Source: Microvenator marinus
GTDB taxonomy: Bacteria; Myxococcota_A; Bradymonadia; Bradymonadales; Bradymonadaceae
Assembly (NCBI RefSeq): GCF_007993755.1
Contig: NZ_CP042467.1
Span: 2,318,001-2,382,000 of the forward strand
DNA length: 64,000 nucleotides
Direction of reading: 5' to 3'
Below the pieces are notes generated by a model, which saw only the letters and a program-made list of their open reading frames with translations, made no database searches and was not told the origin of the DNA. Each line of letters opens with the position of its first letter. Within the stretch, counting starts at the first letter, position 1. This document shows, one piece after another, positions 27,227 to 35,514 of this stretch. Both the position numbers and the translations under genes were made by a program.

Positions 27227-27282
27227 TGACGACACAATAACACACCTTCCCGATGTTTTAGGGGGATGAATGAACGCCAAAA
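27227..27282 (+). repeat. 56-bp inverted repeat, copy B
   Basis: Identical over 56 bases to the reverse complement of 23101-23156. It includes the leader TGACGACACAATAACACACC, the GGGGG ribosome-binding site and the first codons of the lipoprotein gene. Confidence 0.93.
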
Positions 27283-28382
27283 TTTTGATTTTATTCGCAA
27301 TGATTACCCTGGCCCTCTCTGCGTCGTGTAGCGATGAAACGCGCGACGACTGTGCAAGTCCAAAGGCCGAACATGTGGAGACGTGTTGCGCGCACGACCC
27401 AACTTACTCCTACTGCAACACAGTTGAGGATATGGACATCGACCTACCGGTGTCCGATATGGGCGGCGATGATGGCCCTGTAGAAGACATGCCTGAAGCG
27501 GATATGCCTGAAGATGAAGGCCAGCCCGACCAGAGTACACCCTGTGATAGTGCATGTGGCGGACAAACACCCATCTGTGACGTCGCCACCGACACATGTG
27601 TGCAATGCCTCAACAACAACGAGTGCGGGAACGGCGTCTGTGATACCAACGCTAAATCGTGCGTCGAGTGCCTCGGGGACGAAGATTGCACCGAGGGCGT
27701 CTGCCTCCAAGGGAATACCACACAAGATAACGCATGTGTCGAGTGCAGAGGAAATGCGCAGTGTTTAGACGCGCAGGCATCCTTGTGTAGCGCTGCAAAT
27801 GAGTGCGCACCTTGCGCAGTAGATGCCGACTGCAGCCACCTAGAAGACCTCGGCCAGTGTGTCGCAGGCACTTGCCACGAGTGTACCACCGAAACTGAGA
27901 ATGACGATTGTGGGGGTAATGTCTGCGACCCGTCCTCTTTCACCTGTACCAACCTACCCATAGGCCAGACTCAACAACTTCAAACCTGTGTCTCCGATAC
28001 ACAATGCACCACAGGAAATGCGTGCATTCCCCTTAACTACATGGGTGCACCCCATGGAAACTACTGCATGCCCATCTATGTGATGGACAGTGGACCGTGT
28101 CCAAAGCCATATGGAGCGGACCGGCGCTCTAGAACCTCTGTGAATGGTGTCGAGTTTGACGTGTGTATGATCAAAGAAGCCAACACCACCCCTGAGGCGA
28201 TCAACGCCTATGAAACGGTCTGTACGGACGACAACGATTGTCCGGGGGATGCAGGAATCTGCAGATTGCTTAACATGCAGGCAACAACCAACCGCTGTAC
28301 CTACGCGTGTGACGGACCCAGTGATTGCGTCGGAAGTGCCGTTTGTGGACCGGTTGGCTCAAAATACTGCCGGCCACAATAG
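27270..28382 (+). CDS. Cys-rich surface lipoprotein (family member 1)
   Basis: A 370-residue lipoprotein (signal then SASC). An Asp/Met/Pro-rich linker (VSDMGGDDGPVEDMPEADMP) follows. Five or more Cys-rich repeats of the form CVxCxxNxxCxxGVCDT then run through the centre, spaced about 20-25 residues. The C-terminal part (IGQTQQLQTCVSDTQC onward) is a block shared with the next gene. It lacks the MopE motif that the other two members have. The start ATG is at 27270 with GGGGG four bases before; a second ATG at 27266 is out of frame. Surface location is inferred. Function unknown. Confidence 0.87.
   Translation: MNAKILILFAMITLALSASCSDETRDDCASPKAEHVETCCAHDPTYSYCNTVEDMDIDLPVSDMGGDDGPVEDMPEADMPEDEGQPDQSTPCDSACGGQTPICDVATDTCVQCLNNNECGNGVCDTNAKSCVECLGDEDCTEGVCLQGNTTQDNACVECRGNAQCLDAQASLCSAANECAPCAVDADCSHLEDLGQCVAGTCHECTTETENDDCGGNVCDPSSFTCTNLPIGQTQQLQTCVSDTQCTTGNACIPLNYMGAPHGNYCMPIYVMDSGPCPKPYGADRRSRTSVNGVEFDVCMIKEANTTPEAINAYETVCTDDNDCPGDAGICRLLNMQATTNRCTYACDGPSDCVGSAVCGPVGSKYCRPQ
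27951..28072 (+). repeat. 122-bp duplicated coding block (also 29215-29336)
   Basis: This block and 29215-29336 differ at only four of 122 bases, all third-codon positions or neutral. Flanking coding sequence is much less alike, so gene conversion or recent duplication is likely. It encodes the start of the shared C-terminal domain. Confidence 0.88.
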
Positions 28383-28422
28383 CACTTAGGGCCGTGTTTG
28401 ATTTGAGGAAACGCAACGACTT

Positions 28423-29655
28423 ATGAATACCAACCACACGAAAACTCGGCCACACACCTCTCGGGTGTGCCTCGCCATCCTATGCGGCGCTATCCTCTCG
28501 ATGGCCCCTGGATGCTCCGATGATTCAAATCCCCCGGCAACCACCAATAACGATACCGGTACGTGCACGATTACCGCCGGTGGCATCGAGATCTGTGATG
28601 GCCTCGACAATGATTGTGACGGTGATGTGGACGAGGATTATCAGGTCGGCGAGCCGTGTAGTGTGCAAGGATGTGACGAGGCCGGCACACAGGTCTGCGC
28701 CGATGATCAAACCTCGACTCGCTGTGAGAGCCCTTTAAGCTGCGTGGGCGATATGGGCCACGTGGATATCCCTGAAGACCAAGGCCAACCCGACCAGAGC
28801 CAGCCATGTGATAATGCATGTGGTGGACAAACACCCATCTGTGACGTCGACACAGACACCTGTGTGCAATGCCTCACCAACAACGAGTGCGGCAACAGCG
28901 TCTGTGATACCTCCACCAATTCATGCGTTGAGTGTCTCGGCGACGAAGATTGCACCGAGGGCGTCTGCCTCGAAGCGAACGACACACAGGATAACGCCTG
29001 TGTCGAGTGCAGAGGAAATGCTCAGTGTTTAACCGCTGAAGCCTCCTTGTGCAGTGCGTCGAATGAGTGTGCGCCTTGTGCAGCTGATGCCGACTGCAGC
29101 CACCTAGAAGACCTCGGACAATGCGTGGCAGGAACATGCCGTGAGTGCACCACCGAGTCAGAAGACACCGATTGTGCGGGTAATGTCTGCGATCCGACGA
29201 CCTATTCCTGCACAAACCTACCCATAGGCCAGACTCAACAACTTCAAACCTGTGTCTCCGATACGCAATGCGCCACAGGAAATGCGTGCATCCCCCTTAA
29301 CTACATGGGGGCACCCCATGGAAACTACTGCATGCCGACTTACACACAGGGCGAATGCCCGAAACCCTATGGAATCGGTCCGAGCAATCGCACTTCTGTC
29401 AATGGCGTCCAAGGGCTTGTTTGCATGATCAATGAAGCAAACACCACCCCGGAAGCCATTAATGACTATTTTGAACCATGTACTCCCGCAACCGAAGCGA
29501 CAGACTGCCCCGAGATCGGCAGCATTTGTAGAGTCTTTAACGAAAGTGCAATACCACCCATCAACCGCTGCACCTACGCATGTGGTGGGGATGTAGACTG
29601 CGAGGTAGGCGCTACATGTCAAGGAAATCCAGGTGCAAAGTATTGTCGACCATAA
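28423..29655 (+). CDS. Cys-rich surface lipoprotein with MopE motif (family member 2)
   Basis: A 410-residue lipoprotein with lipobox APGC. After an Asn/Thr linker it has the motif DGLDNDCDGDVDE, then an acidic DIPEDQGQPDQSQP linker, then the same Cys-rich repeats as its upstream neighbour (CVQCLTNNECGNSVCDT) and the same C-terminal domain ending in KYCRP. It lies 40 bases after the first member on the same strand and is probably cotranscribed. It is a chimera of two modules: the MopE half found in 23209, 20728 and 29893, and the repeat half found in 27270. Confidence 0.87.
   Translation: MNTNHTKTRPHTSRVCLAILCGAILSMAPGCSDDSNPPATTNNDTGTCTITAGGIEICDGLDNDCDGDVDEDYQVGEPCSVQGCDEAGTQVCADDQTSTRCESPLSCVGDMGHVDIPEDQGQPDQSQPCDNACGGQTPICDVDTDTCVQCLTNNECGNSVCDTSTNSCVECLGDEDCTEGVCLEANDTQDNACVECRGNAQCLTAEASLCSASNECAPCAADADCSHLEDLGQCVAGTCRECTTESEDTDCAGNVCDPTTYSCTNLPIGQTQQLQTCVSDTQCATGNACIPLNYMGAPHGNYCMPTYTQGECPKPYGIGPSNRTSVNGVQGLVCMINEANTTPEAINDYFEPCTPATEATDCPEIGSICRVFNESAIPPINRCTYACGGDVDCEVGATCQGNPGAKYCRP
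29215..29336 (+). repeat. 122-bp duplicated coding block (partner of 27951-28072)
   Basis: Four mismatches to 27951-28072. See that entry for interpretation. Confidence 0.88.
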
Positions 29656-29701
29656 ATGACTTTTTGTTTCGCAGAATGCCTTGATGGGAGCGCCAAGACT
29701 C

Positions 29702-29791
29702 ATGAATACCAACCACACGAAAAATCGCCCACACGCCTCGCGCATGGGCCTCGTATTGGAGTTGCGACCTAGATTGCAAGCTAGCGACTAG
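29702..29791 (+). pseudogene. Truncated 5' copy of the family member 2 gene
   Basis: ATGAATACCAACCACACGAA and the following codons repeat the start of the gene at 28423 (MNTNHTK-RPH-SR), but the frame diverges after about 15 codons and stops at 29791. No downstream part of the gene remains before the next gene at 29893. It is the scar of a tandem duplication or recombination and could still be translated into a 29-residue peptide. Confidence 0.75.
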
Positions 29792-29892
29792 TTGTTTCAG
29801 CCCGCTTCAGGGTGATGACTACTGTCGTTGAGCAGTACGAAGGGGTGAGCACTTTTGGTTGGAAGAATTGACCTTGAAGGGACACAAAACCT

Positions 29893-31122
29893 ATGAACAT
29901 TAAGCACTTACAGAATCATCAAGACAGACTCGCCTCGTGGTTGGGAACGATACTTTTGGTTGGAATCGCAGCGCTGACCACCGGCTGTTCCGAGGATTCA
30001 AATCCTCCCGCCACCAACACCAACAACACTACGCCTTCAAATACGTGCGAAGTTAGCGCAGGCGGGATCGAGCTATGTGATGGGGTGGATAATGATTGTG
30101 ATGGTGAGGTGGACGAAGACCACGATGTCGGCATGGCATGTAGCGTAGAGGGTTGTGAGGAAGCTGGTGCCAAGGTGTGCGGGGAGGACCAGATATCGAC
30201 TCTTTGTGAGGCACCACTGAGCTGTATTGGTGATATGGGCATGCCTGACGAAGGGCAACCGGACATGCACATACCATGTGGTAATACGTGTGGCGGACAA
30301 ACACCCATCTGTGACGTCGCCACCGACACATGTGTGCAATGCCTCACCAACAACGAGTGCGCGAACGGCGTCTGCGATACCAACACCAAATCGTGTGTTG
30401 AGTGTCTCGGAGACAACGATTGTAGTGACGACTTGGCTTGCCTTGATGGGGCAACTACACAGGACAACCGATGCGTAGAGTGTCTAACCAACTCAGATTG
30501 CACGGATCAATTCGCTTCAAGGTGCGACGAAACTTCTGGCATGTGCGTGGCTTGCGAGGGGGCGTCTGATTGTTCACATCTGGATATGAGCTTCTGTGTT
30601 TACAATCCGGACAACCCAGGATTCTGTATTGAATGTTTCCCGGGCCAAGAAGACGAAGGTTGCGATGGCGATGCTTGTGACCCGCTCACGTATAGCTGTA
30701 CAGATGCCGAGATCGGCGCTGCAATGGATCTACAACCGTGTGTTTCAGATTCACACTGCCATGGGAATAGCTATTGCGTTCCCGTAAACTACCAAGGGGG
30801 TCCTCACGGGAACTACTGCATGCCGGAGTACAACGGCACCTGCCCTCCGAAGTTCGGTGGTGGACAGCAGGGCGTCGCGACTATCGACGGGAACAGCGCA
30901 ACCGTGTGCACGATCTCAGGGGACGTCGTCACACCAGAGGCGCTCGCAGGCTTTGGTCAGTCGTGTCCAAACGGCAATGCAGACTGTCCTCATGGTGGCC
31001 AACGTTGCGAACCGCTCGGGGGAGGTGACCCTATCTGCACACATGCTTGTAATACCGCCGCCGACTGCTTTGACGGACTCTCTTGTGCGCCGTTGGGCTA
31101 CTGTCATCCTGCATTCAATTAA
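29893..31122 (+). CDS. Cys-rich surface lipoprotein with MopE motif (family member 3)
   Basis: A 409-residue lipoprotein with lipobox TTGC. It has the MopE-type motif DGVDNDCDGEVDE, an acidic GMPDEGQPDMHIP linker, Cys-rich repeats (CVQCLTNNECANGVCDT) and a C-terminal domain (PCVSDSHCHGNSYCVP) parallel to but more diverged than members 1 and 2. Part of its repeat block is almost identical at the DNA level to member 1 (around 27550-27650), while its MopE half resembles member 2. A 14-bp direct repeat ACTTTTGGTTGGAA occurs before and inside the start (29851 and 29952). It converges with the BtuF-like gene and shares the bases TTAA. Confidence 0.86.
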   Translation: MNIKHLQNHQDRLASWLGTILLVGIAALTTGCSEDSNPPATNTNNTTPSNTCEVSAGGIELCDGVDNDCDGEVDEDHDVGMACSVEGCEEAGAKVCGEDQISTLCEAPLSCIGDMGMPDEGQPDMHIPCGNTCGGQTPICDVATDTCVQCLTNNECANGVCDTNTKSCVECLGDNDCSDDLACLDGATTQDNRCVECLTNSDCTDQFASRCDETSGMCVACEGASDCSHLDMSFCVYNPDNPGFCIECFPGQEDEGCDGDACDPLTYSCTDAEIGAAMDLQPCVSDSHCHGNSYCVPVNYQGGPHGNYCMPEYNGTCPPKFGGGQQGVATIDGNSATVCTISGDVVTPEALAGFGQSCPNGNADCPHGGQRCEPLGGGDPICTHACNTAADCFDGLSCAPLGYCHPAFN

Positions 31123-31823
31123 ACGCTGAACCATTTCAGGCGGGAGCCGTACCAGGAGAACGCCTCGCCATCCACGATTTGGATTTGGGCGTCTGGGCAG
31201 ATTTCGGCGAACTCCGCAAAATGGGATTCTGTGAAGGGGAAAGGTTCGCTCGAGAGCAAGATGCGGTCGGGGTTTAGGGCGCGAATTTCTTCGGCGCTGA
31301 GGGATGGATAGCGGGTTTGGTCCGCGCACACATTTTGCCAGCCAGCGCGCGAAATCATGTCGTGGATGAAGGTGTCGTGGCCCACGCTCATGTAGGGTTT
31401 TCGCCAGATGAGGTAAAGGACGCGCTCGCCAGATTTCGGCCTAGATTCTAGGTCTTGAAAGGCGGTTTGAATTTCAGTCACCAAGGCGGCTGCTTGTTCT
31501 TCTCGGCCTACCCATTGGCCTACGTCTTGAATCATTTGCAGCGCCGAAGGTAGGTCCACCACATCTGTGACTTCTACGCGGGCGAATTCCGCGATTTCCA
31601 AAACTTGTTCGCGGACATTCTCTTCTTTGTTGGCGATGACCAAATCTGGCTTGAGCTCGCGGACTCGGTCTACTTTCACACGTTTGGTTCCGCCGATACT
31701 CTGCTTCTTTTGAAGCCAGTCGGCGGGGTGCACGCAGTAGTCGGTAATGCCCACCACTTCGTCGTCTAGGCCGAGATCGGCCAAGAGCTCGGTTTGGGAA
31801 GGTACTAAGGAGATGATTCGCAT
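31119..31823 (-). CDS. BtuF-type helical-backbone metal-chelate binding protein
   Basis: A 234-residue protein. I start at the ATG at 31823 (MRIISLVPSQTELL), the conserved first strand; the frame is open a further 11 codons. GxxDxVVGITDYCVHP, PDLVIA and the second lobe (LYLIWRKPYMSVG, DRILLSSEPFPF) follow the two-lobed substrate-binding fold of COG0614. No signal peptide is present, so it probably works in the cytoplasm, unlike true BtuF. It lies four bases after the EI24 gene. Cobalamin, haem or siderophore are possible ligands; no ABC transporter partner is adjacent. Confidence 0.83.
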   Translation of the reverse strand: MRIISLVPSQTELLADLGLDDEVVGITDYCVHPADWLQKKQSIGGTKRVKVDRVRELKPDLVIANKEENVREQVLEIAEFARVEVTDVVDLPSALQMIQDVGQWVGREEQAAALVTEIQTAFQDLESRPKSGERVLYLIWRKPYMSVGHDTFIHDMISRAGWQNVCADQTRYPSLSAEEIRALNPDRILLSSEPFPFTESHFAEFAEICPDAQIQIVDGEAFSWYGSRLKWFSV

Positions 31824-31827
31824 GGTT

Positions 31828-32682
31828 CTAGCCGCTTTTGCGTTCGTCGAGCTCAAGGGCGAGCATGGTGCCGCTGATGACGTTGACGGGCATTGCGGCG
31901 AAGTTGATGATGGGCACCCACATCAGAAGGCTCGCGCCGAGGCCGAAGCCGAGGGCGATGGGCCGTTCATCAAAGATGACACGCCACTTCTGACGCCAGC
32001 CGTACTCGCGGCGCTCCAGAGACCAGTCCATGAACTCGAAGGCCAGGAAATGGGAGGAGACGAGCAGACTGAGTACACTCGAGACCAAGCTCCCAATGCC
32101 GGGAATCAGGTTCAGGGCGAGGATGGGGACCATGAGCACGCCGAGCATGACGAGGTTGCCAATCGAGTGGAGGGCTCCACGAATCACCCCGCGGATATTC
32201 GCCTTCAAGTCGTCGGCGCCCAAAACCGCCTCGCCCCTCACTCGCCGCTCGATGCGTTGAGAGAGAATATCGTTGAAAGGACCGGCCAAGATGGCGCCGA
32301 ATACCACCGCAAAAAGGTACGCGATGCCCACGGTGAGTACGGTCCAGAGGACTCGGCCCACCCACCAGAGCGCAACCCACCAGGAGTCGGGCTGGGTAAA
32401 CATGGTGGCGAAGATATCGCCGCTGAAATAGAGCAAGGTACCCGCACCGCCCACAAAGAGAAGGCTCGTGATGATGGCGGGGATGGCTGCCGACGGCCAA
32501 AGCGCGGGCGTCTTAAAGAGGTACTTCACGGTCTTGAGCGCGAGCCCAAAGCCCTTGAATGCCTGGTTGAAAGTACTCTGTCCGCGCACGTCGTGGAGTT
32601 CACGAGCAAGTTCCACCGCGCGTTGGTCAAAGTTGCTGGGGTCGAGTGCTCCCGGAGCCTGCTTTTGGATCTCGTGATTCAT
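31828..32682 (-). CDS. EI24/CysZ-like inner-membrane protein
   Basis: A 284-residue protein with about five to six membrane segments. A soluble N-terminus of about 45 residues is followed by TPALWPSAAIPAIITSLLF and the EI24-type motif AGPFNDILSQRIE, then further spans (LVMLGVLMVPILALNLIPGIG) and a final ALELDERKSG. The EI24 domain is shared with CysZ, a sulfate transporter-like protein, but most members are uncharacterised. Start overlaps the coaBC stop by 4 bases and so is translationally coupled to it. Confidence 0.88.
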   Translation of the reverse strand: MNHEIQKQAPGALDPSNFDQRAVELARELHDVRGQSTFNQAFKGFGLALKTVKYLFKTPALWPSAAIPAIITSLLFVGGAGTLLYFSGDIFATMFTQPDSWWVALWWVGRVLWTVLTVGIAYLFAVVFGAILAGPFNDILSQRIERRVRGEAVLGADDLKANIRGVIRGALHSIGNLVMLGVLMVPILALNLIPGIGSLVSSVLSLLVSSHFLAFEFMDWSLERREYGWRQKWRVIFDERPIALGFGLGASLLMWVPIINFAAMPVNVISGTMLALELDERKSG

Positions 32683-33875
32683 CGGCCGTCCGCGTGTAGA
32701 GAGATGATTTCCAGTATTTGCCGTGCGAGCTCTGCCTTTGGTGCACGTGGCAGTTCACGGTGCGAGTCCGGCTTGATGACGTATGCGCTTGATTCGTCGG
32801 CGCCAAAGCTCGAATCCGGCCCACCGACCTTGTTCGCCACCAACGCGTGCGCCTTCTTTTTGAGCATCTTCTCTCGTCCGAGCTCAAGCACGTCATGGGT
32901 TTGTGCGGCGAAACCAACGATGATTGGGCCTTCGTCTTGGTCCACGCCGTAACGCTCTCCAAGCGTCGCCAAAATGTCCGGATTTCGCTCGAGCTCCCAT
33001 GTCTGTCCGAGCTCAGCCTTAGACAATTTGCGGTCCCCGGAAGTAGCGGGTCTGAAGTCGGCTACAGCCGCCGTGCAAATCACCATATCAGCGCTAGGCG
33101 CCGCGCGCATTGTGGCGTCAAACATCTCCTGGGCGGTCGTGACGTCGATTCGAAACACGCCAGGCGGGGTCACAAGGCTCACGGGCCCGCTCACCACGGT
33201 CACCTCAGCGCCCATATGACGCGCGGCTGAAGCCAGCGCGAACCCCATCTTGCCAGTAGACGGATTCGAGATAAATCGCGCAGGGTCTGCGTGTTCTCGG
33301 GTTGGTCCGGCTGTAATCACCACGTGTTTTCCGGCCAAAACCTTGGGCGTCAAGACGTTATCCAGGGCGTCTAAAAGCACCCACGCATCGGGCAGTCTGC
33401 CCTGCCCTACCTCTTTGCAGGCGAGCTCCCCGGAATCTGGGTCCACCACGTGAATTCCGGCATCGCGCAACCTGGTTAGGTTCTGCTGAACAAGTTTGTT
33501 TCTGAACATCTCGGTGTTCATGGCCGGGCCAATCACCACGGGTGCACGGGTGGCGAGTATCACGGTGGTCAGGAGGTCGTCCGCCATTCCGGCGGCGATC
33601 TTGGCGATGGTGTTGGCGGTGGCCGGTGCCACAAGAATCACGTCGGCCCAGCGCGCGATCTCGATATGGCCTATTTCAGACTCGTAGGTCGGGTCAAAAA
33701 GCGTTGTACCTACTGGATTTCCCGAGAGCACCTGAAGGGTGAGTGGGGTGATGAATTCGGTGGCCGACGCGGTCATGATGACGCGCACTTCGTCGCCCCT
33801 CTTGGTCAGCGCCCTGACGAGCTCAGCCGCCTTGTACGCTGCGATTCCCCCTGTAACTCCCAAAACAACTTTCAT
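32679..33875 (-). CDS. coaBC: Bifunctional CoaBC (phosphopantothenoylcysteine decarboxylase / phosphopantothenate-cysteine ligase)
   Basis: A 398-residue enzyme that makes 4'-phosphopantetheine on the coenzyme A pathway. The N-terminal flavin-dependent CoaC half starts [16 protein letters not shown] and has active-site His about 70 in [14 protein letters not shown] and the motif [11 protein letters not shown]. The C-terminal CoaB half contains [18 protein letters not shown] and the ligase tail ending in [12 protein letters not shown]. Full length for the family. It lies between a CoA-type Nudix gene and an EI24 gene, with 4-base overlaps on both sides. Confidence 0.97.
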   Translation of the reverse strand: MKVVLGVTGGIAAYKAAELVRALTKRGDEVRVIMTASATEFITPLTLQVLSGNPVGTTLFDPTYESEIGHIEIARWADVILVAPATANTIAKIAAGMADDLLTTVILATRAPVVIGPAMNTEMFRNKLVQQNLTRLRDAGIHVVDPDSGELACKEVGQGRLPDAWVLLDALDNVLTPKVLAGKHVVITAGPTREHADPARFISNPSTGKMGFALASAARHMGAEVTVVSGPVSLVTPPGVFRIDVTTAQEMFDATMRAAPSADMVICTAAVADFRPATSGDRKLSKAELGQTWELERNPDILATLGERYGVDQDEGPIIVGFAAQTHDVLELGREKMLKKKAHALVANKVGGPDSSFGADESSAYVIKPDSHRELPRAPKAELARQILEIISLHADGR

Positions 33876-34453
33876 TTCATCATCTCCAAAAACTTCAGGA
33901 ATTCGTAGATCATGAAGCCTGTAGCGCCCCAGATATTGTGTCCCTCAAAATCGAAGGCGTGCATATCAAAAACTTTTCCCTGCCATTCGTGGCGCTCACG
34001 TGTGTAGATGGCCGGGTCGAGCAGGGCTTCAATCGGCGCGATAATCGTATGTGCGACCTCGGCCGGATTTGGCGTGAGCGTGTACGGATGCGGCAATTCC
34101 CCAACAAACGCGGTCACGTTAAAGCCGGTAACCGTTGGAAGCCGCAAGAGTGCTCCGTAGAGCCGCACGTCCTCGGGTTGAATGGCAAGTTCCTCCCAGG
34201 CCTCGCGCAGAGCTGTGGCCGCCAAGTCGACGTCCTCAGGGTCTCTACGACCGCCCGGAAACGAGATTTGACCGGCGTGTTTTCTCAGAGCCTCGGAGCG
34301 TTTTGTAAGCACGAGCTCGGGGCCGTGTGGACCGTCTCTCAGAGGGATGAGCACGGCTGATTGTGCTAGGTCCGTAAGGCCTTCGAATTTGAAATCAAGC
34401 CGCGGTTCGGGCTTCAACAATCCCAGACGGGCTCTGATTTCATCGGCATTCAT
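33872..34453 (-). CDS. CoA-type Nudix hydrolase (NudL-like)
   Basis: A 193-residue protein. It contains LTKRSEALRKHAGQISFPGG, the CoA-pyrophosphatase signature, directly followed by the Nudix box ending in REAWEEL. Members hydrolyse coenzyme A to 3',5'-ADP and 4'-phosphopantetheine. The adjacent coaBC, overlapping by 4 bases, fits a CoA synthesis and turnover pair. Activity is inferred from family. Confidence 0.9.
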   Translation of the reverse strand: MNADEIRARLGLLKPEPRLDFKFEGLTDLAQSAVLIPLRDGPHGPELVLTKRSEALRKHAGQISFPGGRRDPEDVDLAATALREAWEELAIQPEDVRLYGALLRLPTVTGFNVTAFVGELPHPYTLTPNPAEVAHTIIAPIEALLDPAIYTRERHEWQGKVFDMHAFDFEGHNIWGATGFMIYEFLKFLEMMK

Positions 34454-35397
34454 CGCTTGATCTTGACCTTAAACACATTACGTCCGCTCTTCTCCTCGAC
34501 ATGCGTAATCTCGCAGATTTCGAGGGCGAGTTTTCGGATACCACCGCGCTCGAGGCGGATGTGGGCGAAGTCTTCGTCTTCGATTCGCATCACACGGCAG
34601 CGTCCAAGCGTAGGATGATCCAAGATATCTCCGGGTTCCACAAGGGCTCGGTCGTCGTCGGCTTCGTCGAGCTGGTCGAGCCCGCGCTTACTCTTAGGCG
34701 TAGGCATGGGCTTCTTTGCAGCGCGATTGGTCTTTGAGGGCTCGGCGCTCGCTTGCACCACATCGGCCCACGACGCGGTAGGCACCGAGAGGTCTTCATC
34801 CGGGTCCACCTCGCGCGCTTTAGAAGGCGCGTCTGAGGGTTCGGGAGCTTTACCTAGCCTTGGCTCCGCAATTCGCTCAACAGGGCCCCTAACGGGCCTC
34901 TGAGGCGTTTCTGGAGGCGGTTTTGGAGCTTCGCTCTTTGCCGCTGGCGCATTGAAGGCAGGATTCGGCTTGATCTCGGCCAATCTCAACAAACCCGCAT
35001 CGAGCCGGCGTTCGGCGTGAAGGTCGTCAAACGCGGTCAAGGTGTACTCGAATTCCACCACGTCAGCGGACTTCAGGTGGCCGTAGACCAGTTGTTGGCC
35101 AGCCGGGGCATCAACACTGAGTAGGACTTCCACACGCAAGGCTGGCTCGGAGCCTACGCGCGCGATATTCCCTCTAAAGTGCACGATTCGGCACACGGCA
35201 TCGCCCAGAGAGAAGTCTTCCCAGTCTTTTCCTTTCTGCGTCAGGAGGACCACGTTCTCTAGGGTTCCCATGGCGCCGAGCGTACCAGAGACGATATTCC
35301 TCAGCTCCACAAGCCGCGTAAGCTCTTCGACTGGGTCCACGCCTGAATCGATCACCCCATAGAGGCACGACTGATATTGAGACTCTTGAAAATGCAT
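34450..35397 (-). CDS. PPC (DUF296)-domain protein with disordered middle
   Basis: A 315-residue protein. I start at the ATG at 35397 (MHFQESQYQ); the frame runs to 35430. Residues about 1-145 match the plant-and-prokaryote conserved fold: a central sheet with GVDPVEELTRLV, GTLGAMGTLENV, and the signature GQQLVYGHLKSADVVEFEYT. A Pro/Ala-rich basic linker of about 90 residues leads to a C-terminal beta domain (HPTLGRCRVMRIEDEDFAHI to KIKR) with a KOW-like feel and a basic tail. DNA or nucleic-acid binding is possible from other PPC members. Stop overlaps the Nudix start by 4 bases. Confidence 0.65.
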   Translation of the reverse strand: MHFQESQYQSCLYGVIDSGVDPVEELTRLVELRNIVSGTLGAMGTLENVVLLTQKGKDWEDFSLGDAVCRIVHFRGNIARVGSEPALRVEVLLSVDAPAGQQLVYGHLKSADVVEFEYTLTAFDDLHAERRLDAGLLRLAEIKPNPAFNAPAAKSEAPKPPPETPQRPVRGPVERIAEPRLGKAPEPSDAPSKAREVDPDEDLSVPTASWADVVQASAEPSKTNRAAKKPMPTPKSKRGLDQLDEADDDRALVEPGDILDHPTLGRCRVMRIEDEDFAHIRLERGGIRKLALEICEITHVEEKSGRNVFKVKIKR

Positions 35398-35514
35398 TAT
35401 TACTCGCCAACTTAGGGGTACACGCAACAAGGGTTTGCGCGAGATGTCCGCTGAAAACCAGTCGGACCGAACGGCCCTAAAATGAATGGCGAAGGGCCAA
35501 AAGACAAGCGGCGA

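Noticed and set aside
23101-27282. Composite transposon flanked by the 56-bp inverted repeats
   Set aside because: No transposase is present between the repeats, no target duplication was seen, and the repeats are the promoter-proximal ends of paralogous genes.
28423-28610. Minus-strand frames opposite the Cys-rich lipoprotein genes (28386-28610, 27410-27961 and similar)
   Set aside because: They mirror the Cys-rich coding repeats and have no start signals or family similarity.
31747-32952. 401-codon plus-strand frame across the EI24 and coaBC genes
   Set aside because: It lies antisense to two well-supported, coupled genes and its translation is low-complexity His/Glu/Arg-rich.
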